A DNA stretch of 64,000 bases from contig JAWQRO010000022.1 in the NCBI GenBank assembly GCA_033557835.1, positions 1 to 64,000 of the forward strand. Direction: 5' to 3'. Positions 24,201-39,700 of the stretch are shown here, piece by piece. This stretch comes from Helochares maculicollis. Taxonomy: Eukaryota > Arthropoda > Insecta > Coleoptera > Hydrophilidae. The notes under the pieces were generated by a model. The model was given only the letters and a program-made list of their open reading frames with translations. It was not told the DNA's origin and ran no database searches. Made by a program: the position numbers and the translations under genes. The first letter of the stretch is position 1. The number at the start of each line of letters is the position of its first letter.

Positions 24201-27200
24201 ATACATTATAATGACATCCGAAACTCTCGCATCAATATTATGGTATTAAATTGGCGTATCATCAATTAGTTTCGTACTTGCATGTCGCACATGTCACGAT
24301 CGAAGATTATCCGACATCATTTATTAATGGTCTCTAAATTACCAACACACTACCAAACACCTACCTATGGTACGCTCTAAACTGCAAGAGCCGTTGCAAA
24401 TCGGATTTAGTTCAGTGCGACGATAGAAAACTGACAGTAATTGATTGTGAGTGCCCAACTCCGCAAATTAATGATTTGTTCTTTTCTGGGATAAGTTTTT
24501 AGCACCGTTAAAGAAACTTCAAACTTCTTGGCCACCTTCGGAAATATTTAATCGCCATTAGCATCTGCGCGAAGTTATTTATTATGTCCGCAATGCAAAC
24601 ATTTACAACATATTTACGATTCTTGAGATTGCATTAGACGTTTCTTGCTGCAACTGCTTCAGATTTTTTCTCGACGAGAGCTTCGAATGACCGTTTCTTA
24701 TTTACATGCTAACATAAATAAAAGATGTCATATAATCTAGAGAACATAGCGCTGGAGTTGCGGAAGAGCGAGATGCTGCAAATCAAACGCACTAATACCA
24801 TATATGGAATCTGCGCAGTGCAGTTGCATTCTGGTCGCAATTAGGCTTACGTATGGCTAATTTATGAGGCGCGGCTAATATGGCAAGTGAAATCACAGCG
24901 GTTCGTTCTAGATAGACATCTGTTAGCACACCAAAGATCGCTATGCCCTATACGGTACATTACATACCTATAACAACACAGTTGCAGTGCCCCCCGGCGG
25001 TTCATATTTTTTAATCATTTTTGCAACTCAAGCACCATTATAAATTCATTGAGTGTACCGTCGAGAAATGAAAGCGCTAAGATATTTAGCGTCCATCTTT
25101 TTGCCTTCATTCCAGTAGTGCCATGAAACTATAAGTAGATGGTGCTTTGCTCACTAGGTGGTCCACTGTATGCTTAGGCTTGTTTGCTTTCGCTACATTA
25201 AATAATACATGTTTGGACAGTTATTAAAAATTTATAGAACTCACATTTACTTTACTTGTATTTTATATTTATACCCATGAAAGTAAATAAACGCCCTTAC
25301 TCTTGATGCTTGTTTGAATAGAGATAAACCAAAAATGAGTGTACGTTAAAAAGCTTCTACGGCAATTAACTTTTTTTAGCACAAACATCAGTAGAATACT
25401 CTTCACACACCTATTTGTAACTATTTCTAAAATTGTTACATTTTGCAGGTTGCAGCCTTTAATCTTCTCGGGGTAAATTGATTTATTGTAATTTTTGTTC
25501 TTGTAATTTGTGCTTAGTGTCTTATTTTAATAAAGGTTTTATTAAGTAAAACGAATTAAATTTAAGTCGGGTCTTGTTGCACTACAACGTATTGATGTTA
25601 AAACAGCTTAACTTAACAAACCGATAAGTGGCATTGTAACTTGTTATTAAGAATTGGATAACTGATAACATTGTTTAGTTCTTTTCTGTAGAGCTTTTTT
25701 GTATACAAATCCACTGACCTGCATCACTCGAGAAAACAAAATTCAGCGATATAGTCGAAGTTTATCGGTCATATCGTTTATAGTTTGACCTAAAAGATCA
25801 CGATATTGTAGACAATAATATTTTTCCGCGAACTTATTATTATTATACATAATTGCGGGTTATGCAAAATTTAGTAATAATGAGCTATTTATACGCTATT
25901 TCCAGACTTATGGCATTAGAATTCTGCGCAGAAATATGTGTTAGAAATGGCGGATCATAATTATGAAATTGCCTTAAATTGTCAAACAAAAATGAATTTT
26001 TATTGTTGATTGGGTACATGAATATTTCTTTTTAATTGCTAAGTATCTACAACTTATACGTATTTTAGCCTAAAACTACTTGTACTCACCATAGAAGTAA
26101 ATTACATTGTTCTAAAGCGTCGTTCTACTATTTCTTTCATATTATAAGTTGAATTGCCTTTATATCAAACCTATTGGTACAGTCTAGTCTTCAAGTTATG
26201 TACAGTACTCATAAAAATATCATTTTTGTATTATTATTATTATGTTTAAACAATTTTTATTGTAGGTTGTTTAATAGTTGTATGTCCAAGACTTTCATAC
26301 ATGGTTATTTTTGCACTTCATTTCGACCCCTGCCAATGTTCCTTAAATATGAAAATAACGTACTTATTACTACAAAATTTCCAATTCCAATAACACCAGT
26401 TAACAATTCTAACTCTTCTATTACCCGCGGCCTCTATCTCTCTTTATCTCTTTAAAGTGCAGTTGAAAAGTAGGGAGGTGATGCATTTATAATTAGATGT
26501 CCTTGTATTCGATAATAGCTCATGTCGTTATCCTAGCTCACGGTTCTCAGTTCATGGCAGGTCAGCGTTGGTTGTTGCATACTACGAGTAACATTTACTC
26601 TGCATAGAAATAAATGCATTTTCGAATTGAATACTGTATACAACTTTAGCAAATGATAGCGAAAACCTGCGTCAATGTAATTTGTAATGTTAAAATGATT
26701 AATAATCGTCGCACTTAGATTACGGAGTGGTTACTGTAAGTGCAATTGGAATTTATTTAACTTATATGGAATAAATGGTAAATTTTAAGCCTAACTAATG
26801 AAAGTTAGCATAAAACTATTTAAATTTAGAAAAAACTGTAATAATTTGCTGTAATAAAACAAATCCTTACCATTTTCCCACATTTATTGAATATTGTATG
26901 AATATGAATCATTATTAATGCTGAGCACCGTTTTCAACCACTTCAAGTAATTACTGTTAATAAACATATTTGGCCTCCCCATATAAGTGAGATAACATAT
27001 ACAGCAAATTATGTCCAAAATAGTGATGAAAAGTAATTCTAAATGGATCTGTTGGAAGGTTTACAGGAAATTGCGAGGCATCTACCGAGAAGTTTACCAA
27101 ATTGTATGTTTGCTGCAAAAAACGTTCATCACTTATAGTTGAGAAAGTAATATTTTTGATATCTTACATTAACTATCGGTGGCCACCTCATCTTTGGATT

Positions 27201-30200
27201 AAATTGTTCTGTAAAACTGTGGGCTCCAAAGAATTTGTACGTATACGAATCTTTAATTAACATTTTTATTTGAATTACGCTCAGTTTATACTCCATTCCT
27301 CGAAGAAAATACATATCCATTGTCAACTAAAAATGTTATTTTTTACTAAGCCAAGATAGTTGGTAATACTTGTACATACCCTACTCGTTTTTGGAAAACG
27401 CTTTTTATGGATACAACTGATCGTAAAAAATTGGGTTTTTCTGGTAAATCGAGATATGGTAATATTTGTATCGAAAATACTTTTATTAATAAATTCAATT
27501 TCTAACCATTTTAATTCCACAGTGTAAGTTCCCTAAAATAAGTGGAAGTTGAGCTTTTCAACTTAGATACATAAATAATCAGAGAAACTAACCAAATTCA
27601 GCACCGATGTTACAGTTAATGAAAATATAATAATGAATACAGAAGTATCCGCCGCCATTGCAATAAATGCTTTTAAAGCGTAACAGGCCAAACAAATGTA
27701 TATAAAGTAATCACAATTTTTTAGATAAGATATTTATAAATATGTAATGACCGTTAATGGGATGCAATCGCAAAACTCAGGAAGTTTATTTGTTAAAATC
27801 AATAATGGAACTATTTGCAATCGTAGATCGGCAAAATTATATAGGATGACAGTGAGATTAATAATTATGGCATAGGTAATGATTTTGTTTATAAACATTC
27901 AACAATCATTCAGTAAGCTGTTTGTAAAATAATTATTTTTGTTCAAGGTCATCCGTTAATAGGCCAGAATACTCAATAATTAATTAACACGTCACTCAAC
28001 TTTATTGGCGTTTGCATATAATGTTATAATAACACCGTTTGATTTTTACGAGCTGCTGCCATTGTCGAGGGTTCATTTAGGTTAACGAACTTTCCAATAA
28101 GCATAATAATTGCTCGCTTTTGGCCGGTTATTATTTAACCCGTGTGCAACTTATCTGCCTTCCGGTACTAATGCATTTCCGTTCATGCTGCAGTTTCTTT
28201 GCTAATACCCCTAGAGCCGAGCGACATTTGAAATTTTATGCTCCTGATGCTGAGACTGTGAAATTGTTCCGTTTAACGCTTCCAAAGCTACGCTCATCGT
28301 GTTCTTTATAGATATAAGCTGATTATCTTCACAGTTATTAGCACGAGAATGGTACAAAAGCATAAAAGTAAGACTGCAAGCTATAATTGCTTAGATGTAA
28401 ATCTTACAAAGAAGTTAAATGGGTGCGAATTTGAGCGAGTTACGGTTTGCTATTTTTTACTACTTATATAAATCATGGCCGACTTGGATCAGAATAAATT
28501 CCACTACAAAAATAGGAAGTTTCCTTGCAGCCGATAAAAATGATCCATTATATTAAAGCTGCAAACAGTGTAATATGGGCTTTTAAAAAGGCATGTCTCT
28601 TTTATGTGTGTTTAACAATAATGATTTTTATTAATTTCTAAATTGTTTATCAACTTTTATAATATAAGTAGTATAATGAAAAAAATCAAAATACTGAATG
28701 TTAATGTGAGTAAAAAAGCTTGTAAACAAATGACGTGTACACCTCGTATTAGATTTATTGTTGCTTGAATGAACAACTTACTAACCAATGTTTTTTGTTG
28801 CAGGTATGCCCAAACATTACCAACGTCTAATGTAATTTACTGCTTCGCGTAAGTAATACCAGTGTCTACTGATCTATGATAATAAGGCGTTTGTTAAATA
28901 TATCGGCAATTTCACACCCAACGAGCACCAATAAAATACTAAAGTCTGCACTAGCAGTCCATAACACATTATCGCCATTTCCAAGTCGCAAACCTATATA
29001 AAATAAATTTATTTAACATAATAATAATAGTAAATGGCAAGGAAGCACATACAACGAACTGAACACAATAATTTACATTTATGCCACGAGACACCATAAA
29101 ACTATGGCGCAGTGAATGCAATGACATCATTATTCATATTACACATAAACGTGTTGAGAAGAGAGCTGCAAGCAGGATTGGATAATGTGACCATACGTTT
29201 TACAACTCGGGCAATAACTGGAACTGAATAATATTCTACTGAGGGACTCCGTATTTTATAAACTCTGGAAAATAAAAACGTTAAACAAAAGTCGCGCAGA
29301 ACTATACGAAAGTAATTACCATATAGATGAGTAGACGCAGACTGTAAGCAATGTATAAAAAAACATGCTAAAAATGTAGCAATTTAAAATTATAACGAAC
29401 CTATGGAAAGCAGCGCTGAACTCGAGTAGGTCTATAAAACATCAACTGTAAGTTTAATGCGAACTGTAGAACATTTCACCGGTAGTTTAAGCCCGAATTG
29501 CTTTTCAAAACTGCTGCTAGTAGGGATATATTGAAATTTCGCCGTTTTAAGTCATTTCCCATAAAACATATGATATAAACACCGAAGACTTTGGTCGTTA
29601 TTAAACTTCTATGGTCCATAATGTTAAAGTTTTCGATGACATCCCTTCTCAACACTTACTTCTTTTCTTTTAACTCCAACCTTTATAGTTTTACCGTTGA
29701 TAGCTCCATTCTATATCGTTAATATTTCACTTTCTGTACTCGTTAAATCCTATGTTCATAACTCAATTGAGATCATTTCACAAGTGACACTTCATCTTTA
29801 ACCATTCGCCGTTGCGGCACGTCCTTTAGAATACCAGCTTTGGCACCTTAAACCTTCCACTGTCATTGTTAGTTTTATAAAATTCTATGAAAATAAAAAG
29901 TATCTATAATCGCACCTTTCAACCCCATCATTTATCATTCATTTCGAACCACTAAACAATTCTCCATTCTGTATCTAGCTATAAACTCCACATGATTCGT
30001 AATTTCCCCATCCCACCCTAGTCTCTTACTGTGAAGTTTACAGACTTTGTTTTGTTAGCGTTTCGTCGATTTATATTCATACGTTTTATTTTCGCTATAA
30101 ACTAAGCCGTTTATGTAAAACTTCTTATCCAAAAGTCATAATATAAAGAAGGGAGAAAGACAACAGCTTTTTCGTTTTTTTATTGCTCGAAGTGGAATGA

Positions 30201-30690
30201 TATTTTCCCACTTTTATAAGTACTAGGCGACAGAAACAATCCATCTTCATATTTTACGAATGTTTTTTGTTTACTTTTAGGAATGTTCTCTCCTTAACCT
30301 GCTGCAGAAGAAAAGTAATGGTTCCTACTGCCAGACGCTTGCTTGCTTTCATACATATTTTTCAGGGATATTATTTATGAAACTTCATTTTTAATATAAT
30401 AACGAAATTTAAAACTTAAGCAGGATGAATTCTTGCATAAGAAAATTATAATAGCGAAGGTAACAACAACTAATATTTAGATTAAAAGTCACATCTTAGT
30501 TTCACATTTTAAAGCAGACTGCAGCAATACGGTATTTTCTTGCAATTTAATTTTTTTTAACTTTAAGCTGGAGCTGGAATGTCTCCATCGGATACTTACA
30601 TATTATATTGAATACATTAAAAACCATAAATTTAATTCAATCAGCTCTCGTTCTGTCGTGATCTTGATAAAATTGGCGACAGGCCAACAA
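21224..30690. other. AT-rich stretch without a recognised gene
   Basis: No supported gene. An isolated GC-richer open frame of 62 codons at 23207-23395 (+) stands out slightly by composition but has no motif I recognise. The 93-codon frame at 26174-26455 (+) is AT-rich and looks like chance. Probably intron or intergenic DNA. Confidence 0.45.
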
Positions 30691-30727
30691 CTTCAGCAGC
30701 AGAAGCAGTAACAGCAGACGGGGCAGC
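30691..30727 (+). repeat. imperfect CAG-type low-complexity run
   Basis: A short imperfect run of CAG/CAA/AGCAG units (cagcagcagaagcagtaaca and following). No coding context was recognised. Confidence 0.5.
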
Positions 30728-33700
30728 AAAAATATAAATTTAAAGACACGCAATTACGGAGCATACTGCAGGAAAGAGCAATTGGGCTAGGATTCTTTTG
30801 GATCAAAAGGAGACGAGCTCTGTTACTGTGTGCTTCATACTTGACTTTAACGACGGCATTAACTGATGCATTCCCTTTATTATGCCTGTACGTATATTAC
30901 GCAAATAAAAAGAAAAACGTCCAAAGAATGCTAAGCGATGACAATTCCAGATTCTTATTTTCCCAGCTGCCCCGAAATAACAAACACACAACGAGCCTCG
31001 CGTCCGTAATTTGATTACATAAAATGGTTTTAAATAGAACGTGAACAAATTGGGCTATTGGTAAAAATAAGACTTTTAAGCGAAAAGCTTGATGAAATTT
31101 TACGATTGAAAGACATGTTTTGGTAATACTAGCGTTGAAGTTGGAAAATATTTATATTTTTTAACAATTAAAATTTAATATTGACGGTAAAACAGAAGAT
31201 TCACGAAGAGTTCAAGTTTAAAAGAAAATATGTCTTCGAGTTCTTTGCGAGGATTAAGCCACTAGAAACCAGGAAAATAAACAAAATCAATTTCTCTTAG
31301 GGTGACAAATTATGACACCGGACGGATATCACATGACAATGTCAATCAGTCTTCCGGTTCGTGGTTTCAGTTCTTGGACACTTTTTGTTGTCTCAAGTTG
31401 TTTGCAGGACCCATCTGTGATACGCTTGCCGAGCCGCGTCTTGATGGATATCTCCTTTGTCATCCAAACTTTGTTCTATAGCTACTTTTTCATTTGTTTG
31501 CTAGCTGCCTTCTCTATTCCCGTATGACGGCATTTTGGTTTTTAGTATTCACCATTTCTGTACTTTCTCAAATTCTTTTTTCCTATGGGGAAGTTTTAAT
31601 GACTGCAAATTCACTGTCAAGCGTAGAGCGCACCACAAGAAACTACTTTTCAATGACGAAGGTTTTCATATCGACATAATTTAGTATTTTTGAATTGTTA
31701 ATAAATCTTTTACTCAAGCTGGATGTAATAATGTAACTATTAATTATCTTTTTCATGTATGACCAGACGCGATTGTTGTTAGTTTAAAAAAAATGTCAAG
31801 TTTTCTCTAACAAGAACTTAATGTTTCAATTTTATCACGCAGAAAACGAAATTGGAACTTTTAAGATGGAACTAATAGAAAACTGAGAGTAATAGTAGTC
31901 GTAGGCATTTTCTGCTTGAATCTGTAGTGCCATTATTGCGTCTTCCGATTAATCTCGCAAGAGTTGTTCCGCCAATGTGAAACGAAGAAAGCGATATTCG
32001 TCGGTGGTGGATTTCCGATTGTCAATATTTCTATATCCGGAGTCAATCCCTGTCTTATTACACGTTGATAACATTCGATATGTTTCAAAGCTACTATTTG
32101 CGGAATCCAGACGAAAAAGTAAGTAATATATTTTTCGAGCTTATTTTTATATAGCAGAAAATGCCAAGAAATTTATTAAGAAGCTTTTACTCTCCTCTTT
32201 TTGCAAGTAATTTTTACATTAAGCGTTTTTGCGGCCTAATATTTTTCTCCCGATCCGAAACCACAAGAAAAATAACGCTGCAAAAACATAATACGGAATA
32301 TTTCTGTGGCATATTCGGAACGATCGACTTATTTTCAAATTTGCTGGTAAAATTAATTGCGCTTAAAAAACTAATTTCGCTTGTGTTTTGGTAGAGCACT
32401 GAAAGATTTTATTGTTTTGTGAATGTACTATTTAAATAATTTATTCCTGATTTCGTCCAGGAATTACCTAACAGACACTAAATTATTTCTTTAGTTTAAA
32501 TCATATGTTTGAAAATCACCGACCATAAAAAATGTTTTCGTCTTAGCAAAATGCATGTAATGAGCTATCTCACAGTGTGATGTATACGATTAGTTCATTC
32601 ATAAGTAGTTTAAAATGTATTTGAATGAAAATCACATTTCGATGAAATATGAAAATCTTACAATTCTCATTTTGTTCGAGTAATTTATCTTCGTTTCGTA
32701 TCAAGAAAATATATTCTCTAAGCGTGGAAAAGGCATTCACCCTAATGTAATTATTTATTCACAACTGCAGTAAATTTTGCACAAAACAGAATCGGTATAT
32801 TGTAATAAAAGGAATAAAAAATAAGTCATTTGCATTTCATTTTGTCAATTAAATTTGATTTTCGTCCAGTATGTTCTGTTCTGGTCTGTTCCAAGTCTTT
32901 AAGCACCTAATAGCTCTTTCACTTCCTGAAGGAAAAAACTGAATCTAATACCACAATTAATTTAATATAATTATTCAACCTATGAATATTCATTCAACGA
33001 AATTTAATGTACATTGTAACTAATTAATATGTATTTAGTTTATCAAAAAGCATCTACCAGAATTGGTAGCTAAATATTCCAATAAAATCTCAGTTGCACT
33101 TCAGAGGTCATTTGTATGATAAATAAGTTCAGCAATATTAAAGCCGTAACGTTGGGGCTTCGCACTGGACAGAGTTAGGATTGCAGGCAAAACAGAGAGC
33201 CTCCATGAAATCTACAGTCTACTAGATATATAGCAGGATGGATGGATGAGACGAGGGTGTTTCTGTGGGCGAAAGACAGGGACCAGCTTGTTAAAGAGTG
33301 ACAGGACAGGTAATTGCCAATCCACGATCCTAAATCGATTAGTATGTCTGAAGCTTCGTATCGACTCCACGTCACTCAATTACACTTTCTACCAACAGGA
33401 CATGCGACTGCTTTACTCTCAATGTACTTGATTTTCCGGCTAGTTGTGTTCGTCCAACTTCCGAAAATGCCCGCCATGCACCTCTCTCTACATTGCGAGG
33501 CGCTTCACCGCTGCGCTCCGAAGCTTCGACTGATAGGTGAATTGGTGGGGAAATAAAACAAACAAAAACGCAGACGGTATTGTCATCGTATTCCACGGGA
33601 AAACGGTAAATTCATGTATGTTTTCTTTTTCAAGTTTTATTTGTCAAATGTCTATTATACTGTAGTTGGTAGAATGCGACCAACACGGCTTCGCCATCCA

Positions 33701-36700
33701 ATTCCAATTGAAATTTAAACGGAGGATTCTCTATATTTCGCATCGAATGAAAAATGTCAAAATAGTTCATTGAAAACTTTCTATCGTCTCCGTATGCCCA
33801 AAACAAAAAGGATTAAATGCGGCATTGAGCTACGAACCAAGGATAAAAGTAAAACAAGTTAAAGATGAACGAGAAAAATCGAAGCCTAAAGGGTAGAACT
33901 ATTTAATTGTAACTACTTACTTGATGAAAGAATTTAAATATCGACTAAAAGTTTAACTAGAAGCTCTATAATAAATCAGGGCCCAGGTTCGTTTAGTAGC
34001 ATTAATTACACCTGTAGAACCACTGGCATGGCTTATCCTGTTTATTTTTAACTCCTTGCTTTAATCACAAGCCTGTCTAATAGTTAGTGCAATATTAGAC
34101 TGGAATTTCATTGTTGCAGGACGTGTAAAATATATAAATATAAAATTCCAGTTTATTTTTGAATAGTATTCATGATTTTATTAGTCATTGGTGAATAAAT
34201 ATGCCTGTAATTTTATTCTATACCTGTATACGGGAATGTGGAGTGGAGATACTCTAGTTTTTGTCAGTATATAAAAAGTTTTAACTTGATATTTCCGGCG
34301 GCTCGTAAAATTTCTAGCACATGTGCAAATTTTAACTGTAAATGGTTGCCAAGTCAATATTACTGAACATTACTGCAAAAACAATTTTACTAAACATTGT
34401 AGAGCTCATAAAATAGCTCCTCCATTTAATATCTATATCCGAAATGAATTGAAAAGTCAATACGCTTCTTATGCTAGATTTAATGATTCTTATTTTGGTT
34501 TATTGTGGTCTCATACAGACCAACGGAAGTCACGCCACAAAATTCTGCTCGATTCAGCAGATTATATATAAGATGTTTACTGCTATTTTGAGTTCTTAGA
34601 ATTTAGCCCAAAAACGTCCTCAGTTTCGTAATTCGTTTACATCACGAGCTTTCTAGAAATTTAGTACTACCCCGGAAAAGTCGTTTATTGTTCAAATGGT
34701 CGGTATTGTCGCATACAACTTAAATATGCTTATTACAAATGGAACGTAATATTGTAAAAATGGGTACCAAGTTTTCTGTGCAGTATCAACATAGAGTAGG
34801 GGTCAGCAGAATATTAAAACGATATCTTATTCAATTTTTTCAAACATGTTCCTTAAAGTTATTGTGCTGAAATAATGTATTAACACACATGACCTCCATT
34901 TCTATTACATTCAATCTACGCACAAAAGAATATAAAAAATCCCAAATACATTTTTTGTCAAACGAAATGAGAGGGTTTAGAATGCAGTGAATTCGATTGA
35001 ACGCGCATTCCTATGTAAAATACTCTTCTCAAGACTTTGAAGAGTTTGGCTTAGATTGGTTACTTTCCAACAATGCCATAGATCAGAGTATTAGGATATT
35101 GGATGCAAACAGATTTAAAAGGAACGGTGCTATTTTAATCCAAAGATTGATGCATTGGTGGTTCGGCTTAGGTCAAGTCGGGTTTTTGCCCTTCAAGTGA
35201 TAAATATCAGACTTTTTGCATTTACCCGATAAGTCGCTTTCATCCGAAAAAAATGCGTAAAGACTACACATACCCGTATCTATTAAATTACCGCGTTACA
35301 TATTAATAGAATGCTCAGTTTAATTTAATAACATCCGTTATTTCTCTTCCCTTTCGTATCATATTTTTGTTTATTTATTCTTGCATCGTTGCTTTTATAT
35401 TATTCACGTTTATACGATCCGTATTTTCCTTTCTTTTCCATATCATTTACTTTATAAATTTGCTTCATATAATGTTTATTGCTTTAGTTTTACTTGTGAT
35501 CAATTTTCCATCATTTATTTTGCATCATTAATTTTTACTCCGTTATGTACTATTTATTTCAGCGCCTGTTTTTCTCCCAGTGTTTATTTATTTTAAAAAC
35601 GCAAACTTATCTCGATTAAAACGGCACTTAATGCCGGTTAACGTTAGCAAATAAAGTCATAATTTATTTCATCAAACGTCTTAATAAAACGAGCTGACAT
35701 TAAATCGTCATTAACGTTTTTCAATATTCATCGAAAGAAGCCAGTGTAACTATTAACGTGGCGAATACGCGCTTTGCACAAAAAATACTTGGTACTTACA
35801 TAAGCTGCATGCTTGAAAATGCTCTCGGTTCTAGCTCTTCCGTAATTCAGCAATAACATTAATCACAAGACATTTCAAGTGAAGTCCTCGCCAGCGTTAT
35901 TAAATGGTAGTCTGATCTGATAAAATACACAAATTGGAGACGGCTCGGCGTTAAGTGGGAAAATAACGGAGTCTCAAAAGCATATTTCAGATCCTAACTC
36001 CTTATTTGAGGGCTTAAATTTGAATATCTCTCTTCCTAATTTACTTTTTGGGATTTGGCTCGCGTTTCTATAAACCCCACTCTTGTTACTTCATTCGTTG
36101 CATAAAGATGACATAGGTCAGATGCATTAACGGCATGTGCAAAGACAAACAGAATAATGTCAAACAACTTTACATGGCTCGCGAAGGTATGTTAACAGAA
36201 AGTTTAAATATTTAACGTGTGTCAAGGACAAAGTTCCTGTCCTGCTGCAATTTTTATGTGCTTGCTGAAGCGTTATGTCCTTTGTTTCGTTTATTAACAA
36301 GGCCGAAATTGTTGAACAGGTGTTAAAAGTGGAAATGCATTTCGAAGTTCGATGCATGCAGATAATTCTGCTAGAACGAGTTCTTTTCATATAATGTGGA
36401 AAAATGTCGTGATTATGTTCTTCAGCTTTTCGTATTTTTTTAGTCCTGTGTTCTTCAACGCAGAATTTATTGTACTCTCACATGCTTGTCTGGCTATAGA
36501 TGCTTGCTGGTTCTCTTGTTTGAGTTAGCAGAAAATAGTCAGCATTGCCTGTCCGCAAAAATTGTAAAATGGATTGGCCGACTTCACTTCCAAAGGATAT
36601 GAAAGCGAGACCAAGTATTAGATACGACATTTAAAGTGAAATTAATAAAACTGCATAGTTTAACTTCTAAACATTCTTAGTGCCTTAAGTCAGAGTAATA

Positions 36701-39700
36701 ATATTTTATATTTGTTGCGCAACTAACTTAAGGTTTATGTAACCGGAAGATGAAATACTGACATTTTGGAATTCTACAAGGCTTTATGAAGTCATTTGAG
36801 CTGCTTATATGACTGTTTAAAGAAGTCAATAAAATAAGCGTGAAAACAAAGCTTCTATAGCTGTCACGAATTTACGGCGATGAGTTTCGACGCATTGTGA
36901 GTGGATTTAATTTAACAGCAATTTGAATTAAGCAGTGCTGATAGTAAGCTTTAGAAAAGAAAATCACAAGGCATTGAACTTCGGCGTCCATAATTAAAAA
37001 TAGCGCTTTTTCCTAAAAGGAAACTCATCCATCCATATTTTTAAACCAGGAATTTGTATGCTGGAGTCATGTTTCCGCACCTTAACCAAACTCGGCGGAC
37101 TGAAATCTCTTTGACACTCCGCCTATTAGCAAACAGGACTTTAATGGAAATCACTCATCCATCAAAATATATACACTCTCATCACGTGTCCAGGCAAGCG
37201 TTATTTCGTTTCGTGATATTAAACTTTTGCTGGTTTTTATTAGTTTGAAAAAAGCGGGCGGTGCTGGGAGAGCTGTTTGCACAACCCTCAGGGATTTTAC
37301 AGATACAATTGACTTTAGATGGCGATTACCGCAGAACTCCTACTGCGTTTAAAAACTTTGCTTGCCAAGCCGGGCGGGGCTCATTCTCTATGCAGCCTCA
37401 ACCCAGATATTTTCCAGCAATAGTTTTTCGCGTTAATTATTTTTCGAGATTAAAGTATTAATATCTCATGCAAATATGTTTTCAGAAGTTTTGATGTAAT
37501 TTGCTCGGAATTATGAAGTTTTACACTTGGATAGGTTAAAGCGCGCAATGAAGTTTTAATGCGCAAATTTTAATTTACACAACTTTTAACATCCACACGA
37601 CATTCCACGTCCTGGAAACAGACTTCTAGGAAAGCGAAATCAATTGTGGAAACAAATATGCAGATGTTAAGATGTTTCGTGATTTCGCTTTCGTTGTAAG
37701 ATTTACAGAGAAAATCCTCGGCGTGATGGGAAAGTCGTTTTGTTTTAAAAATTGCATGCAAACGTAATTCTGCGGAGTTTTTTGGTTCCGTACTGTATCT
37801 TCTCCATGAAAGTAAAACATAATCCGCTTACTCTAATCCACCCGTTCACAAGTCAGCACCTCACACACAGCGCTGAACCCCTAATATCTATCTGTATCTC
37901 CGCTTCCATTCAGGATTTCCTACGACATTCCGTTCAATTTTCAAGAGGTGCGGAGACACCATCCCGTGGAATATTGGTCTTGACGTGGGACTAAATAAAA
38001 CCGGTTCACATTTTATTTTAGCGATTAGACTTCCGTAGGTAATTCAACATCGACGAAAGTGAGCATTAGTATTTAAGCAGAAATTCCCTTTAAGTAATTT
38101 TACGCTTTCGAATCCAGGATTAGGGATATTTTATAAGAGGATTAGTTTTGTTAAGTTTTTTTGTACCTTGCCTTTGCCCAAGGAAAAGATCCAATTATTT
38201 TCTATAATTAAAATTTGGGGAAAAGGCCGACGCGGGAGATAGCTATTCTTGTAGCTATTTACCCATACGAAAGAAAAAGTTGATTATTAGGATTTGACAC
38301 GAGGGGTGTATTGCTGGAAATGAAATTCTTTAATTCCTCGCGAAGGGCATGCGTAGCGCTCAAGTGCAGTGGGAGAACTACATTTTTGTTGCTGGAAGTT
38401 TAGGTGCGCCTTTTTTTGTTCAACTCTGAGTAGCTTGCGAAATTTCATTTTCTCAACATTTCTAATTAATTTACGGTTTTAAGTACAAAAGTTTTGTTTC
38501 GTCTCGAACGAGGAAGATTCTTGACGTATATAGTCTTTAATTTGGTCCTTGAAGAAAGCTTGGCAGCTAATTAATTTCTTACAGTGGGGCGCTTCTGCTA
38601 TGGAATTAAGGAACGATCGAGTTATTTTTTTTATTAGCAGCGACTTTGGAGAATTGTGTAAAGTTTAGAGTTTATATTATGATTATTTTGGAGAAACTTG
38701 CTTAATTGAGCTTATTAGTACTATTACTTTGAACTCTTGTGTAATAAGTGAAGTGTTGCAATTTGCATTAGCTATTCCTTAGTAATATTAGATGAAATAT
38801 AACTATGTGTAATGAAACGTATAAATTAAATCACTAACTTCGATATATTGCCGTTTGTGTGACCATTGAGTAATATCCGAATAAATACAAGTAGAGCTTT
38901 TACAGCATGTGTAGAGTTTGTTTTAGTTTTTAGGGGGTGAGTCAGAAAAGTTTTTGTATTTGATGTTTAATTAGTCCAAAAGGAAAATCTACATTTGTTA
39001 ACCGAACGTTATGTTTAAACAAGAGTGCTTATTACTATTCCACGAATGATATGGGGGTAGCTTTTAGTAAAATTGCTTCGTAGCCGAAACAATATTACCT
39101 TCTACAAACATTCTCCTTTCTTAAATGGCATAATGTATCATGGATAAGCTACTTGTGCTGAGAGTCGGGCATATATTTGCCTTCCAGTTAGCAGCATCTT
39201 GTAAACTAGAAAAATGTTCTGTTTGCATGGGAATAAAATAAACATGGGGAGAAGATCAATCATAAGTATTGAGGGTTAGGTGTAGAAAAGAGGCCTACGG
39301 CTGTGGGCGATGCCGATGTTTGCTGAGCGTGGTTATTGCGTCCGGTTTGGTCTCTCTGATTAGAAATTGTCCGGATATTATGATGGCAAGGAGTAGACCG
39401 CTTGTTTTGAATGAGCGAGATCAAAGGCTTATTTAGAAATGGTGTACTTTGGGAATTAAAGAGAGGAATATCACGATTATTGGAATTTATTTACCATTTC
39501 AGTCATTTGCAATCCTTCACCGTACCTTATCTTCAATATAAATGAAAGTTTTCATTCCTCAAGATTTTCATTGCAATTTATAAAATTTCGATAGCATTCG
39601 CTGTAAAAACGGTTTCTTTGGCTTTCATCTCCTTTACTCGTATTTTATTTTAGTTCATCTTAATGATTTATTTTATAGAATTTAACTTATATTATAAACT

